From NCBI GenBank assembly GCA_019321725.1, contig JAGSPU010000052.1, forward strand, positions 2,852,001-2,916,000: a DNA stretch of 64,000 nucleotides, given 5' to 3'. The notes beneath the pieces were generated by a model, which was given only the letters and a program-made list of their open reading frames with translations, made no database searches and was not told where the DNA came from. The number at the start of each line of letters is the position of its first letter. Position 1 is the stretch's first letter. Source of the DNA: Paulownia fortunei (taxonomy: Eukaryota; Streptophyta; Magnoliopsida; Lamiales; Paulowniaceae). Of this stretch, positions 14,652 through 27,145 are shown piece after piece. A program made the position numbers and the translations under genes.

Positions 14652-14934
14652 ACAAGAAATATCTACCACACAACACCATATAGGTAGAGAAAGAAGAATC
14701 TCTCACAAGAAATAACAACAGTTCATCATCAAAGAGTTGAAGAAGAGATCAAGAATGATTAAATGAAGCCACCAAGCTTTATTTACTCTCTCTTCTTCTC
14801 CTCCACCACTTAAAAAAGCAAAACACACACACGCACACACTTCTCCTTCTACATATCTATCAACTACAGAAAAAAACACACACAACACACAGTACTCTTC
14901 TTCTCTTTTTCCTTTCTTCAAACAGTGTGCTGCA

Positions 14935-17274
14935 ATGACCCCTGAAGACTCCTTAAGATCCCTGTCTCTAGACTATCTCAATCTGCTAATCAACGGCCAG
15001 GCTTTCAGCGATGTAACCTTCAGCGTGGAGGGTCGTTTAGTCCATGCTCACAGGTGCATCCTAGCAGCCCGAAGCCTGTTCTTCAGGAAATTCTTTTGCG
15101 GGCCAGACACGCAAGCGGGCCTGGACCCTTTGAGAATGGGCCCGGGAAGCGGCTCGCCAAGAGGGCCCAACACACAGGTGATACCGGTGAATTCAGTGGG
15201 CTATGAGGTTTTCTTGTTGATGCTGCAGTTCTTGTACAGTGGGCAGGTCTCGATTGTACCCCAAAAGCATGAGCCTCGGCCTAATTGTGGAGAGAGGGGT
15301 TGCTGGCACACACATTGCACCTCCGCCGTTGATCTTGCTCTTGACACACTTGCAGCCGCTAGATCCTTTGGTGTGGAACAGCTCGCTTTGCTCACTCAGG
15401 TTTCCATGTTTTCATGTCCACCTCTTTTTATTTTTTATTTTTTAATTTTTCCACTGTTTGTGTTTCCTCTGTCTTCTATCTTTCCCTACAAGACACATAG
15501 AAGATATAGTGTATCATGTTTTGATTTTAAATATTTAAATACACTAATTTTAGGCTTTGGAACTTGGATCCAAATTTCAGGTGATTTTTTTGTGGAAAAA
15601 AAAAAAAAGGATGCACCCAAATTTGAGTTGTTAATGTAAGTGGGCTGGTTCATCACAGACCCCAAAGTTTTGGTTATTTCTTGACCAAGTTTTTTTTGTT
15701 TTGACAGAAATGAATTAATGGGGTTATGATCTGCATCCAAGAAATCTAGTACTTTCTTCTTTTTGTGACTGGTTTTCAATTTTTCTGCTGCATCTGATGC
15801 AACAATGGTTTAATTCGTTTTCCTTGCATATTTTCAGCTCATGAAACTTGTGTACACCACTGTCTTCTCCTTTTCATTTTTCTTTTGAAACTTTGTGCTG
15901 TTTTGGCATTTGTCACTTGACAAGTTCTCTTCTTGATTTCATGTAACATTGTTTTCTTGAATGGATTTCCCCATATATTTTTTATCCACACTGAAAACTT
16001 TCTACATTTGGTTCTTTGATTTCTAGTCTTGTCTTCCACAGTGATCTCATTGTATCTTTCCCAAACAACCAAACTTTCCTCATTTGGTTTTGTAGATGGA
16101 AATCAAACCTAACCATTAATGCAGAAGGACTAACTATACTCTACCCAATAGCAAATATTTCTGTAATAATACCATGTCAAATCATGCTGTAATGTAATCT
16201 TGCAGGATCTACTATTGCAAATTCTGTGTGATAATAAAAACTTTTTGACCAATACATGTCAATTATGTGTATTGGATTTGCAGAAACAATTGACTAGCAT
16301 GGTTGAAAAGGCTTCAATTGAGGATGTGATGAAAGTTTTAATAGCTTCAAGAAAGCAAGACATGCACCAACTATGGACTACTTGTTCTCATTTAGTAGCA
16401 AAATCAGGCCTCCCACCGGAAGTCTTAGCCAAACATCTCCCCATCGAAGTCGTCGCCAAGATCGAAGAGCTCCGCCTCAAGTCCTCCCTCGCCCGCCGAT
16501 CCCTCATGCCGCACCACCACCCCACCACCACGATCTTGGCGCAGCTGCTGACCTCGAGGACCAAAAAATCCGTCGAATGCGGCGAGCCCTCGACTCATCC
16601 GACGTCGAACTTGTCAAACTCATGGTCATGGGAGAAGGGCTCAATCTTGATGAAGCTTTGGCCTTACATTATGCAGTTGAAAATTGCAGCAGAGAAGTAG
16701 TGAAAGCTTTACTCGAACTCGGAGCAGCCGATGTGAACTACCCCGCTGGGCCCGCCGGCAAAACCCCACTTCATATCGCTGCCGAGATGGTGTCGCCGGA
16801 CATGGTGGCGGTGCTGCTGGACCACCACGCCGATCCCAATGTGCGAACCGTTGATGGGATCACTCCATTGGACGTCCTCCGAACCCTAACCTCAGATTTT
16901 CTATTCAAGGGAGCCGTTCCAGGGTTAACTCACATTGAGCCGAATAAGTTGAGGCTTTGTCTTGAGCTGGTTCAGTCTGCCGCAATGGTGATTTCAAGGG
17001 AGGAGGGGAATGCAAGCGCGCCGTCGTCTGCCGCCATCTATCCGCCGATGAGTGATCAAGATCATGCTGGCAGCGCAAGCAACAGCGCGGCCAACATTGC
17101 GGCGGCCGCAGCTAGCCTTAACCTTGATTCAAGAATGGTATATCTGAACCTTGGAGCACAATGGGTGGAAAATTGAGTGAAGGAGAAGAGAGCAGCAGCC
17201 ATAGTAGCCAAAGAGAAGCTATGAGTCGACATGACGCTTCAATGTACCATCATCACTCCCATGATCAGTATTAA
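14935..17274 (+). CDS. BOP: BLADE-ON-PETIOLE type BTB/POZ-ankyrin protein
   Basis: This is an NPR1-family transcriptional co-regulator of the BOP/NBCL clade. In that clade the protein works with TGA bZIP factors and CUL3 to pattern leaf bases, boundaries and abscission zones. Exon 1 (14935-15399, 155 codons) encodes the BTB domain (LINGQAFSDVTFSVEGR, then LAARSLFFRKFF) and the C2HC finger CGERGCWHTHC. An 884-base GT-AG intron follows. Exon 2 from 16284 begins KQLTSMVEKASIEDVMKVL and runs into ankyrin repeats (GKTPLHIAAEMVSPDMVAVL). Two single-base losses break the frame. One is in a CAC (His) run at about 16520, where restoring one A gives seven His codons. The other is near 17157, before ATGGGTGGA. 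Beyond the second, a frame with SSQREAMSRHD and YHHHS, typical of the BOP C terminus, ends at TAA 17272-17274; read as printed, it stops at 17176. I take the gene as functional with sequence errors. Confidence 0.93.
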
Positions 17275-17287
17275 CTCAACTACACAT

Positions 17288-17290
<3 letters not shown>

Positions 17291-17326
<36 letters not shown>
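17291..17326. repeat. (CT)n microsatellite after BOP
   Basis: About 18 CT units starting 16 bases beyond the inferred BOP stop, so probably inside the 3' untranslated region. Confidence 0.9.
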
Positions 17327-17330
<4 letters not shown>

Positions 17331-18908
17331 TATATAAGAAAAATTATTTCCATGAAGTGGGATCATAGACTTGCAAAATGATTGTTCAAAATTCATGGAA
17401 TAATTAGTTAATTAATTATGATATTTCGGGGGTTTCATTTTTTTTTTCATTTTTTTTTCGTTTTTTCCTTGGAGATTATAATTAATTAATATTTATTTGC
17501 TCTTTCTGTCACTTTTGTGCTGTGGTTTTCTTGATTTATTTTTTCTAGGACTTATGAATGATATATAATGATAAGAGGTGCAGCGGCCAATATTAGAGAT
17601 AGAAAGAGGGGGAATTTCGTATGTGAATGAGATGGGACAAGAGCAGTATCCGAGTTTTTGCTGTGATGGAGAGGACACAGGTCAATCTTTTCAAACCCCT
17701 CCAGGCCCTGTCAACCCATTTTGTTTTATTGCTACATATAAATACTTTTAAGTAATATATATAAATATATATATTTTTATTTTATTTTTTTCTCTCCCCA
17801 TCTAAGCAAGCACCAACCTTTCATCATGCATTGAATTATGATTTTTATTATTCAAAATCTAGATTCTTTTATAATTTTTAAATGCGTGGAAATCGGTGAT
17901 TTCAATCATTAATAGTAGATTGATCGCATCTGACCTTACTATCAATTTTAATTTATGAATTTGTATTAATATGTATTATGTTTGTAGTTATTCCCGTGCA
18001 TATTAAATATTTTCAAGAATGGATGTTTTGGTTTCTTGTGCTGGTGGGGTAGTGGGGTGGGGTTTGGTCTTTTAAGACTTTGTTGGGACATTAGACTTTT
18101 TATAAATAAAATAACATAAATAAAAAATTTATAATGAGGGACATGAGCTGTCTCTTCTTTTTAGCAATTTACTTCTTCTTTACATCTTTCATGGGCAATA
18201 TATAAGGAGAACTTTGATTGGTTTTAACTGTGACTAAAAATTGTGCATTTTAAGAGGGCATCATTTTAGCTTCAGACAAATTGATTGGTTGTCTAGCATG
18301 AATGCAACATTGAGTGTGACATCACAAGCAGCTTATTATATTTGGGTAATATCTAATTCTGGATTCCTTCCTTATTTAATCCTCTTTTTGTCTCCACCTT
18401 GGCCTTTTTGGGTTCCATTTCCTGCAAGGGATGAAGATTAAAACTTAAATCTTTATGAAACCCTAGATTTTTGAACATTCTCTGGCTTGAGCAAAGTAGT
18501 TAACTGCCAGTCATTTCTCAGCTTCCTAGACTTGTTCCATGCATATATATAGTACATATAAGCATGAATATATGATGGTTTTCTTTCCTTTTCCTTTTAA
18601 CAATTTATCATGCAAAATAAGAAATTTTTGGTAGGTAGGAATATGAATATTTTCCTGTCCTAACCATTGCTTAACAATAAAGCTAAATTCTTGATATACA
18701 TGTGTTTGATTTGTGATTTATTCTCAGTATTAGTTTTTAACCTTGGGTGGGGGAACATGTTACCATCCTATATTTCGAAATGGTGTTTCATCTTTATTCT
18801 AAAATCACCAATACCCGTCAAATGTGTAAAATGAAATTATTAATGTACACTTGGTGTGTATTAGTAATTTTAGAATAAAAAATAAAATATTATTTAAAAT
18901 AGAAAATT

Positions 18909-18993
18909 CGAACTGGAAGAAGAACTGCCTGTTGACAGATTAATTATTTATCCGAACTAGGAGAAGGGCTGCCTGTTGATAGATTAATTATTT
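18909..18993. repeat. Tandem pair, 44-base period
   Basis: The units start CGAACTGGAAGAAGAACTGC at 18909 and CGAACTAGGAGAAGGGCTGC at 18953. Both continue CTGTTGA-AGATTAATTATTT. A few substitutions separate them. Confidence 0.85.
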
Positions 18994-20248
18994 TTGGCAA
19001 GTTACTTATGATTATATTCTTATTTAATTTCTTCATAAGAAAATATTACAATTGCATTGGAATTTGTTAAATTGCTCCGCTTTGCACTTCTCATAACTCT
19101 TTCTATTACTTAGGATAGTTTTCTCTCATTATATCACAACCATTCTTTTGTATACGCATCGTTTTATAGGTAACTTGAAGTGGTATCCGATAATTATTTT
19201 TACATTAAAACTTTCTTTTTTCATGTAATTAATGTAGTTAGCTTATGAATCAAATGAATTCAACCATATCGACTTACTTTCCTGTCATATATATGACTTT
19301 CCATACTAAATAAATGCAGAAACGTTTGAATTTCCTGTCTAGATGAAATCTCAAATTTGCTTTTAATGTCATCTTATTTTCCTCATGATGCCTTTGTTTT
19401 TGTAAGTTGTTATTACAAAGGACAGGTGAACAAGCTTCTCACATACACACAACTATTTTTACCTTTATTTAGCTTTTTCACTTTTACTACGAGGGGTGAA
19501 TTCTTTAGGCACCTCTTACCAGCAGAAAAATCATGATCATGTTGAATGCTTTTTCCGTTTTATTCGTTCTTATTTTATAATTTTTGTATCAGGCAGTAAA
19601 ATTGCTGTCATTGAAACTACATTTGCAGGATCTTGTATGCATACATGTTTAGTACTCTTGTATGAACGTGTGTGTGTGTGTGTGTGTGTGTGTATCTGCC
19701 GTGTTAAGACAGCCGACAGCGAATTAGAACTTGGATTGAATGTGAAAAATGTGCCAATATATTCTTATTGATTTCCCAATAGATTATCCTATAAATCATT
19801 TCACTCAATGTGATAATTTTCATTTCATCAATTTTATTCTAAGTGGGATTATGCAGTTATATATGTGCAATAAGGTCTACCAATTTGCATATGGAAATCT
19901 GCTAAAATTCTACAATCTTGGTACCAATTTTAGTGTTAAAATTCATCTACATTAGTTTTCTCATTTTCGGACAGGATTGTAAATTATTGTACCATATATA
20001 TGATATGAGTCGATCATGATATCATTTATTGCACGCTTAAATAAATTTCTATGTGTATCTTTAATGTTTGTTACATGCATATATATGTTATCAGGGGCAT
20101 ACTATCTATACCTTAAGTAATAGACCATAGACAGCAGTTGTGCTACTTACTAATCAGGACAACCTATTTTGAACAATATTCTATGTATATGCTGCATGGA
20201 AAATCTCATGTTCCATTCTTCCTTTCTCTAAGTATTCATTTCAGCTTT

Positions 20249-20332
20249 ATGTGAGAAGTATTATTTCACTTTCCCAGAGAAATTTTTTTTAGGTAAATTA
20301 CTATGTTAAAGTGAAATTAATACTTCTCATAT
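20249..20332. repeat. Long hairpin (inverted repeat)
   Basis: The left arm 20249-20272 (ATGTGAGAAGTATTA, TTTCACTTT) pairs with the right arm 20308-20332 (AAAGTGAAATT, AATACTTCTCATAT). The stem is about 24 pairs with one bulged base and one mismatch, and the loop is about 35 bases, partly T-rich. It could be a remnant of a small inverted-repeat element or a small-RNA precursor. There is no evidence of transcription from the sequence. Confidence 0.75.
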
Positions 20333-23300
20333 ATATTAGGATTTGGATACGTGTTACAACAATTTAATGTTCATAATATTTGCAACAATCAAAGTAGGAA
20401 TGGAAATTTTGAAATTTAATCATTTTATGTGAATTTTGTTAGTGATAAAATCAGTCGAGCTCGAGTTGAACTTTTGATAAAATACAGGGTCGAGGTCAAG
20501 CTTGTATTATAAAAATTAATTGGAGTTTATGATTTTACCAACAATCCTTGTAATTCTTTGAATGGCTAATTCCTTAGAAGGTGAATTCTTGAAGTAAATT
20601 GGATTTGGTGAATATTATTCGCACATCAAACACCACTAGCCACTTGCTAAGAAAGGACACCAATTTATTGTATAGATACTATTTTGTTTATGATTTTCTT
20701 ATAGATTATCATCATCTTTTAGGTAAAATTACAGAAAACATCTATAAAGTTAGTGACTTTACCTTAAATGGTGAAACCAATTATTTAAATCATTTCTTAA
20801 GTAAGCCTAAGTCGGACAATATTTAATAAATTAGAGCTAGGAAGTGAGCGAAAAAATAGCTTCACAATTCCTAAAATTTCAACAGAAAATGATTTTTAGT
20901 TTAATCACAACATGGAAGGAAATAATTAGTAATACAAATAAATGAGTAACTACTAATGGAAACATATATGATTAATGGTTATATTAGAATATAAATTCAT
21001 GATTAAATTAAAAATATAAATTTCATAGTTAAATATTTGTAGAAATAAAGAAACAAGGAGAAAAAGAGAGGAAATATTAGCAATTTAAGAGAATAATAAA
21101 GAAACCTACACGTGGTTTGTATTTATCTAGTAAATTATTTTATTTTGCTTAATTACTATCTCAAGCAATGCAGAAACTTTGTTGAGTAATTATTCATCTA
21201 ATTTAATTCCGTAAGTGTGTATTATGAGTTGATTTACTGGACTAAGGAAAAAAAATAAGTTCCATATATATTATACAAATTTGAGGTTAAAAATTGAATA
21301 AAAACAGAAAAATGGACATATTGATTGTTTCTTATTTCAAATATATTAAAAAACCTAAATCTGAATATATCAAAAGAAATATTTTAAGGGGCATGCAATT
21401 TTACTTTTTTTGTTTTTTTCTTTTAATTTAGGTAAAATTTTGGGACATGGATTAGTTAATGTAAAGTAGTGTCATCCTCCATGGAATCCTCCTGCCTTGT
21501 GGTTTCTTACTGCACTTTGTGTCACTATCCGTACACCTTTCAGCTAAAAGTGATAAAAAAAAACATAGAATAATGAAAAAATAAAGACAAAATTACGTTT
21601 AAAAGTTTTTGGCCTATATTTATTTATTTATCTATTTATTGTGGAATATTCAGACAAAATGCTTGTCGACACGTAGGTTAGGCTAGATTAGAGTAGTCTT
21701 TCTTCTTTAAAAATGCTTTTTGCGATATAATATATATAAATCTTGTAGGCCACATAAAAACAATTATGTGGGAGTGGCCAGCATATTCTGAAGTGATGGG
21801 CCAATGACAATTTTCTTTTATTATTATTATTTTGTTTATTTATTTTGTTTATTTTTAATTTGCAAGATTTGGGAGTTTACTTTAGGAAGTTAAGTAAATA
21901 TTGGATTTTCACAAGCTATTTAGATTTTGAGTTATATAGATTTGCTAGTTTATGCACGTATAATTCGTCAATTGGGCTAATTTTATTTTGTTATGATATG
22001 ATCCTTAATTATATTATTTTTATACGCGATCTTAAAAACGTATTTAAATACTTCATAAAATTATATCATGATTAATTATTGAATTGTTTCGAATTTAGAG
22101 ATGAATCAAGTATTTCGCGTGTAAAACTTTATGCATCTTTTGATTAATTATAAATTTGTCTCGACAAAAATGATTGCACCCATAAATCCTCGACTAAATC
22201 TTTGTACTCTTTCTCTCTTAAATAAGTATTTATAAAAAATAAAAATAAAAAATAAAAAAAGTTTCTCCTACATAAGTAGTTAGAGACAGCTTTTTTACAG
22301 TTGTTTCCATACAATAGGAACTGTATAACTAAAAAGCTTCAGCTAAATTTAAGTGACAAGTCATGTGAGAAAGCCACTTACTCATGAAACACCCTAATAA
22401 AGTACATTAGCATTCATGGTAAAAGGCTACCTATGTTGTTTCACAAATCCTAGTACAACTCTTTTGTGCTTTAGTAAATTGATGTGAAATTTTTGGATAA
22501 ATTATGCAAAGAGTCCAATATTATTAATTCATTTTTGAATTTTCTATTTTAATTTATATTTTATTATATATTTTGATTTATGGATATACATCAACGTATG
22601 TAACCTACAACCAAATCTTTATTAAATAAACATTTATCTATAATACGAAATGAAAAATGAAACACAATTTCAAAATAGAGAATTTGAACATTTGGATCTA
22701 AGGATGGTGATGAATAAATTTTATCTTGATAATTTATCTTAATGAAGAAAAAAGTATGGTTTAAAATCATCTCAATCTACGAAATATATCACATTTTATT
22801 TTCAATAGTAAATTTTAATATGAATCAACTTCTACATGTTATGTGTTGCATAACATATCTAAACTAGAGTTTTTACTAATCATATGCTCAATCAGTAACC
22901 TTTTTGCCAATTTGAATCTCATGATTTATTCTGATATTTTACTACTTTTACCCTATCATTATACACATAATTTTTTCCCTCAAATTGAATAATCACCTTT
23001 TCTAATTTTTTGTATCATAATCATATATAAGCTGGTTAATTGATGCTTTTAAAAATTATCAATTTATGAAAATGAAATATAGTCTATATATATATATATA
23101 TATAAGCAATTTAAAAATGAGAGCTTTGTCCTCCACATTTTAAAAAGTTGTAAAATAAAATTTCAAAAAATAAGAATTATTTGATCATTCTTGTCATTTC
23201 GTGGACAAACTATATGAAAATCTATATTAATTGTTGATAATGAGCTAAGAGAGATCATACCATAAAGGTGAAAAAAGATGAGACAATGAACAAATTTCGT

Positions 23301-24369
23301 TGGCAATGGTGGTCAGAAATTTTAAAATTTGGCAAGAAATATAAAAAATAAAAAATAATGAGAGTCTATTGAGATACAAAAGTTGTAAGTTACAACAATT
23401 AATTTAACCATTAGATAATTTTTAATAATCTTATTTTTGTAATTCTATAATACTTCAATATTTTTAGGTCTCGCTAAAACATAATCATTTTACTGAACTG
23501 TTTTAAAAAAAACATGCGAAAAGAATTATTATTTTTAAGTTGGGTTTATCTGGCCAAATAATAAATATAATTTACAATGTAATACAATTTCTCATATTCA
23601 ACATATATTATAAATCTTATAATTTATATTTATTTTTAATACAATACTCGTATTTCAACATTATGTGACTTTGCTCCTTGATGGTCGACAACTATTTTCT
23701 TCAAGACATTAATATCATTTATTTGATAGTATGATTTTGAGATTTGTTTATTTCAAATAAATAATCAAGCGTATTAGTACTCAGAGATATCAATAACAAT
23801 TGACGATTATCAAATTCAATTATTAAATCATGTACCAAAAAACAAAACTAGTAAAAATATTAATAATATTAAATTTTCCAAACACTTACGTACAATTTTG
23901 ATGCGTTAATGTGCTTATTAAAAATAAAAGATGGATCGATCATTGAAAAAAAAAAAAAAAAGAAGAAGAAGAATAGTGTGTCATTTTAGCTAGTCAACGA
24001 TTGGGCCAAGTCCACTATTTGACTGGGCCTATTAGCTATCAGAAAGGGCCATACCAAGTCCAGTATCCACAACCACTTATTTGTGGAGGCCCAAAATATA
24101 CAACTGTTTCGGCTTTTTGAAACAGGTTTTGTCTAAAAGTAAAATTTAATGCATAAAAAAAATTAATGCATAATAAAATTAATGTTCTTTCCTTTGTTTG
24201 TTTCTATTTTTTATTTTGTAGAATTAAGGATAATATACATATCAATTTGGACTTCAAATAACCGAATCAAATTCCCAACAAAAAGCTATGAATGAAAACA
24301 TCTAGTGCCTGTATCATCAAATCATACTGCAAATCATCCTTTGTTCTTATAAATGCTGGATTAGTTAGA

Positions 24370-25390
24370 TTCGATCATGAATCGGGTTCAAATCTAACCC
24401 AATGTGGTCAATGGATTAGAACCCATAATCGATTCGTAAACTTATAGGCCGGTTGCGAAATAGATTTTCCCAACCCGTTGAACTGCCGAGTTGGGCCCGA
24501 CGTTCCGGCCCATGGAACCGCACTGGCCAACCCATCGATTTTTTTTGTATTTTTAAAATTATTAATTTTCGAATATCCTTTATTAAATATTATTGTATCT
24601 TGACATATTAGAGCTAGTAAAATTATTCTTATGTACAATAAGAACAATAGATTTTCAAAAAATAATAATAATAAGTGATTTTTTTTTCATAAAAATAAGT
24701 TATATTTGCTTACATACAAGCAAATGTAACTAATTAGGGGAGAATATATTAAAAATTTATAGCACTAAAATAAAAGAATATCAAAATTTATTATGATAAT
24801 GTAGAATGAGTAGGCCACAAAACGATCAATGAAACAGAAAATTGAACATTAAGATAGTGATTTTTATTTTTTAAAAAAAATTATTTTAAATTATATAATT
24901 TAAATTTTAGCTAATATTTTATTTAAAATTTAAGTGTAATTTTTTTATTGAAATTTATGTTTAAACTTTAAAACTTTCAAGTTGAGCATCTTTTTTTTTT
25001 TTAATTTTTAAGTTTATTGTAAATAATATTTGATAATTTAAATTTTAGATAACAATTTTTTTTTTTCAAATTTAAGTTCAAAATTTTTCATTATGTTAAA
25101 AAATTAATAATATTTTTTTTCAAATTTAAGTTCAAAAATTTTCATTCAAATTTAAATTATAGATTTCAAGCCCTTATTTTTGTTTTTAAAAAATTGTGAT
25201 TTTGTATAACTAACGGTTAGTTAAGTTACAATTTTTCAAAAATAAGTTAAAATTCAAAAAAATAAAAAAATTCAAGGGTCGAACCCGAATCCAGAACCAG
25301 CGATTAATCGAAACTGTAACCGGAACCAGCCTGTCGGGTCAAAAATTTTCCGAATTATGGAACCGACGATTCTGAACGTGATCAGTCGTA
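24370..25390. mobile_element. Degenerate hAT-like non-autonomous element, candidate
   Basis: The two ends are much richer in GC than the interior. On the left are AGGCCGGTTGCG, GGGCCCGACGTTCCGG and CCCATGG; on the right, GGTCGAACCCGAATCC, AACCGGAACC and GGAACCGACG. Clustered subterminal CCGG-type words around an AT-rich, non-coding interior resemble old hAT elements. I could not find clean inverted ends or an 8-base duplication, so the class is a guess. Confidence 0.3.
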
Positions 25391-25673
25391 CATTTGGTGT
25401 GCACTGTATATATCTCTTATTATATATTTACACGCATATATATAAGTGTGTAAATATATTGTGAAATACACACTCGATACACATCACTGAGTGTAGCACC
25501 TCTTACGTCCACGTCACGGCATCACTATCAACTTAAATCACCAATAACTAAATTCATGATGTAGAAGCCGCCCTCCTCCTCCCCCCCCCAACCCCAAAAA
25601 AAAATAAAATAAAAATAAAAATGGCCGATGTTATAAGATTAGTTAAATAATTATGTGTTGCATAATTGTCCGC

Positions 25674-25787
25674 ATGGCAAGAAATATCCCTGAAAATGCC
25701 CACATAGCAAGAAAATATCCTGAAAATACATTTCAAATCCTCTATTTCAATTTAGATTTTCATTTCAAATCCTCTATTTCAATTTAG
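25674..25787. repeat. Two adjacent small tandem duplications
   Basis: First pair: GGCAAGAAATATCCCTGAAA and AGCAAGAAAATATCCTGAAA, about 31 bases apart. Second pair: CATTTCAAATCCTCTATTTC followed by AATTTAG at 25729, repeated exactly at 25761. The two duplications touch each other. Confidence 0.85.
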
Positions 25788-26672
25788 TATTATATCTCGT
25801 ATTTTACTTTATAAATATACAATAAGTATGTAAAAATATTTATCTAAAAATACATTTATCGTATATAGATGAAGTGAAATACGATGTGAAATATCAATTC
25901 CGAAATGCTGAAAATGATCCTTACCAATTAATATGAAAAAACAAATCCAAGATGAATTTGGAAGATACAAGTAACTATCTCTAAGCATTATCCATAATCA
26001 AGCCAGTAATCTTAACCCAAGTTCTGATACCTTACCTTAATCCCTAAGTAATTGTCCTAAAAGTTAATCAATTCCGCGTTCATTTTTTTTCAAATACGCG
26101 TTGAGCCTTGACAATTAATAGAAATAGGGAATATATTCTCTTTATTCTGGTGACAAAGTTTTGTCTTTTAGCCTTTTATCCTCTCATATTGGCTAAGTAA
26201 GGAATCAAACAAATTTCAAAAGCAGTGAGTATGCTTTTCAAGAAAGCGAAGTGGGAAAGGAAAACAAGCTAAATGTGTTTTCCAAACTTTTCACTCTACA
26301 TTTGAATCTAGTCTAATCCAGAGTTGTAAATATTTTCACTAAATGTACGCAGTCGAAGCCGTTAAGGGCTAACACAATCCTAATAAACAGTGGGTTATAC
26401 TAATTAAACCAATCAAAAAGCCCCAGATGTACTCTTGAGTTATACCAAAATATGTTAATATAGCATACACCCTGTTTCTTCAAGACAAACTAGGGGCGTA
26501 AAGAAATCAGCGTCTCTGCATTCACACAGACTCATCTATGAAACCTCTACACAACCACACACACACATATATATATATACAGAGGAGGTTCTATTCATGA
26601 TTTTTCAGAACTGTACCATTACTTGTTCCTTAAGAGTCCCTCATACCTTGAATCTTGAGCTGTTCTTCCAAG

Positions 26673-26700
26673 ATGCAAAACCAAGCAACCCAACCTCCTC

Positions 26701-26743
<43 letters not shown>

Positions 26744-27145
26744 CACGCACACGCACACGCACACGCACACCAGCCTATATACTTATCAACTAAACTCACC
26801 TTTCCCATATTTTTGCCTGCAGGTTATCCAACTGAGAATACTCCAACTGGAAAGAAGACGATGAAGTGCTGGCCGCGAACTAAGGCAAAAGGAGATAGGG
26901 GCTTCCTTGAGGGATGGTAACTATGCACTTTCGACCTGTACTCGTTACAATATATTACAATACCTAACAATATATATTTTATTAAAATACCTTACAATAT
27001 ATATCTTACATGTTATGAAACCGCATGTTAACTCGGCATCATCTTCATTTCTTTCGTTTGGACTTCTACTAATTATGGGTTTCTTTGTTTGTGCAGCCTC
27101 TTCGCGTTATGTTGCTGCTGGCTTTGCGAAGTATGCTTTGACTAA
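26673..27145 (+). CDS. Small CYSTM-family cysteine-rich membrane protein
   Basis: The three exons are 26673-26703, 26823-26916 and 27097-27145, all with GT-AG borders and matching phases (1, then 2). They join to 57 residues. The N terminus is polar and proline-rich (MQNQATQPPPGYPTEN). A basic middle (KCWPRTKAKGDRG) leads to the CYSTM module FLEGCLFALCCCWLCEVCFD at the very C terminus. CYSTM proteins are tail-anchored plasma-membrane or endomembrane proteins linked to stress and pathogen responses. The length and the GFLEGCL-CCC-CF layout match short plant members. Intron 1 is largely a (TC)n plus (ACGCAC)n microsatellite. No frameshift is needed, unlike in the neighbouring genes. Short open frames that read through intron 1 are not the product. 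Confidence 0.88.
26704..26771. repeat. (TC)n(ACGCAC)n microsatellite in CYSTM intron 1
   Basis: Compound repeat filling most of the first half of intron 1, just after the donor site. Repeat-length changes here would alter the distance to the acceptor at 26821-26822. Confidence 0.9.

Larger units (their letters stand above)
1..14934. other. Gene-free AT-rich region upstream of BOP
   Basis: I see no gene in this stretch. The open frames are short, low in complexity and show no family resemblance or splice pattern. It holds microsatellites, homopolymers and decayed repeats, the clearest of which are listed separately (foldback at 2850-3640, MITE-like element at 8498-8877, tandem pair at 11853-11984). 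The segments near 60-330, 12100-12350 and 13500-13760 share a style of TTCGA, TCGATT and CGAGCTC words in AT-rich DNA, which suggests old copies of one repeat family. The last 300 bases should contain the BOP promoter and leader. Confidence 0.7.
17275..26672. other. Gene-poor region between BOP and CYSTM
   Basis: No gene is recognisable over 9.4 kb. The contents are the BOP 3' region, (CT)n and (GT)n (19669-19692) tracts, poly-A and poly-T runs, a long hairpin (20249-20332), small tandem duplications (18909-18993, 25674-25787) and a block at about 24370-25390 with GGTTCCGGTT-like words near both ends. The open frames here have no homology I recognise. Confidence 0.65.

Noticed and set aside
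24370..24395. tRNA-like GGTTCAAATCTAACC box
   Set aside because: No A box, acceptor stem or anticodon arm at the proper distance; it lies in a repeat-like block.
26597..26920. 107-codon open frame across the CYSTM gene
   Set aside because: It reads through the microsatellite intron; the spliced model fits the family and borders far better.
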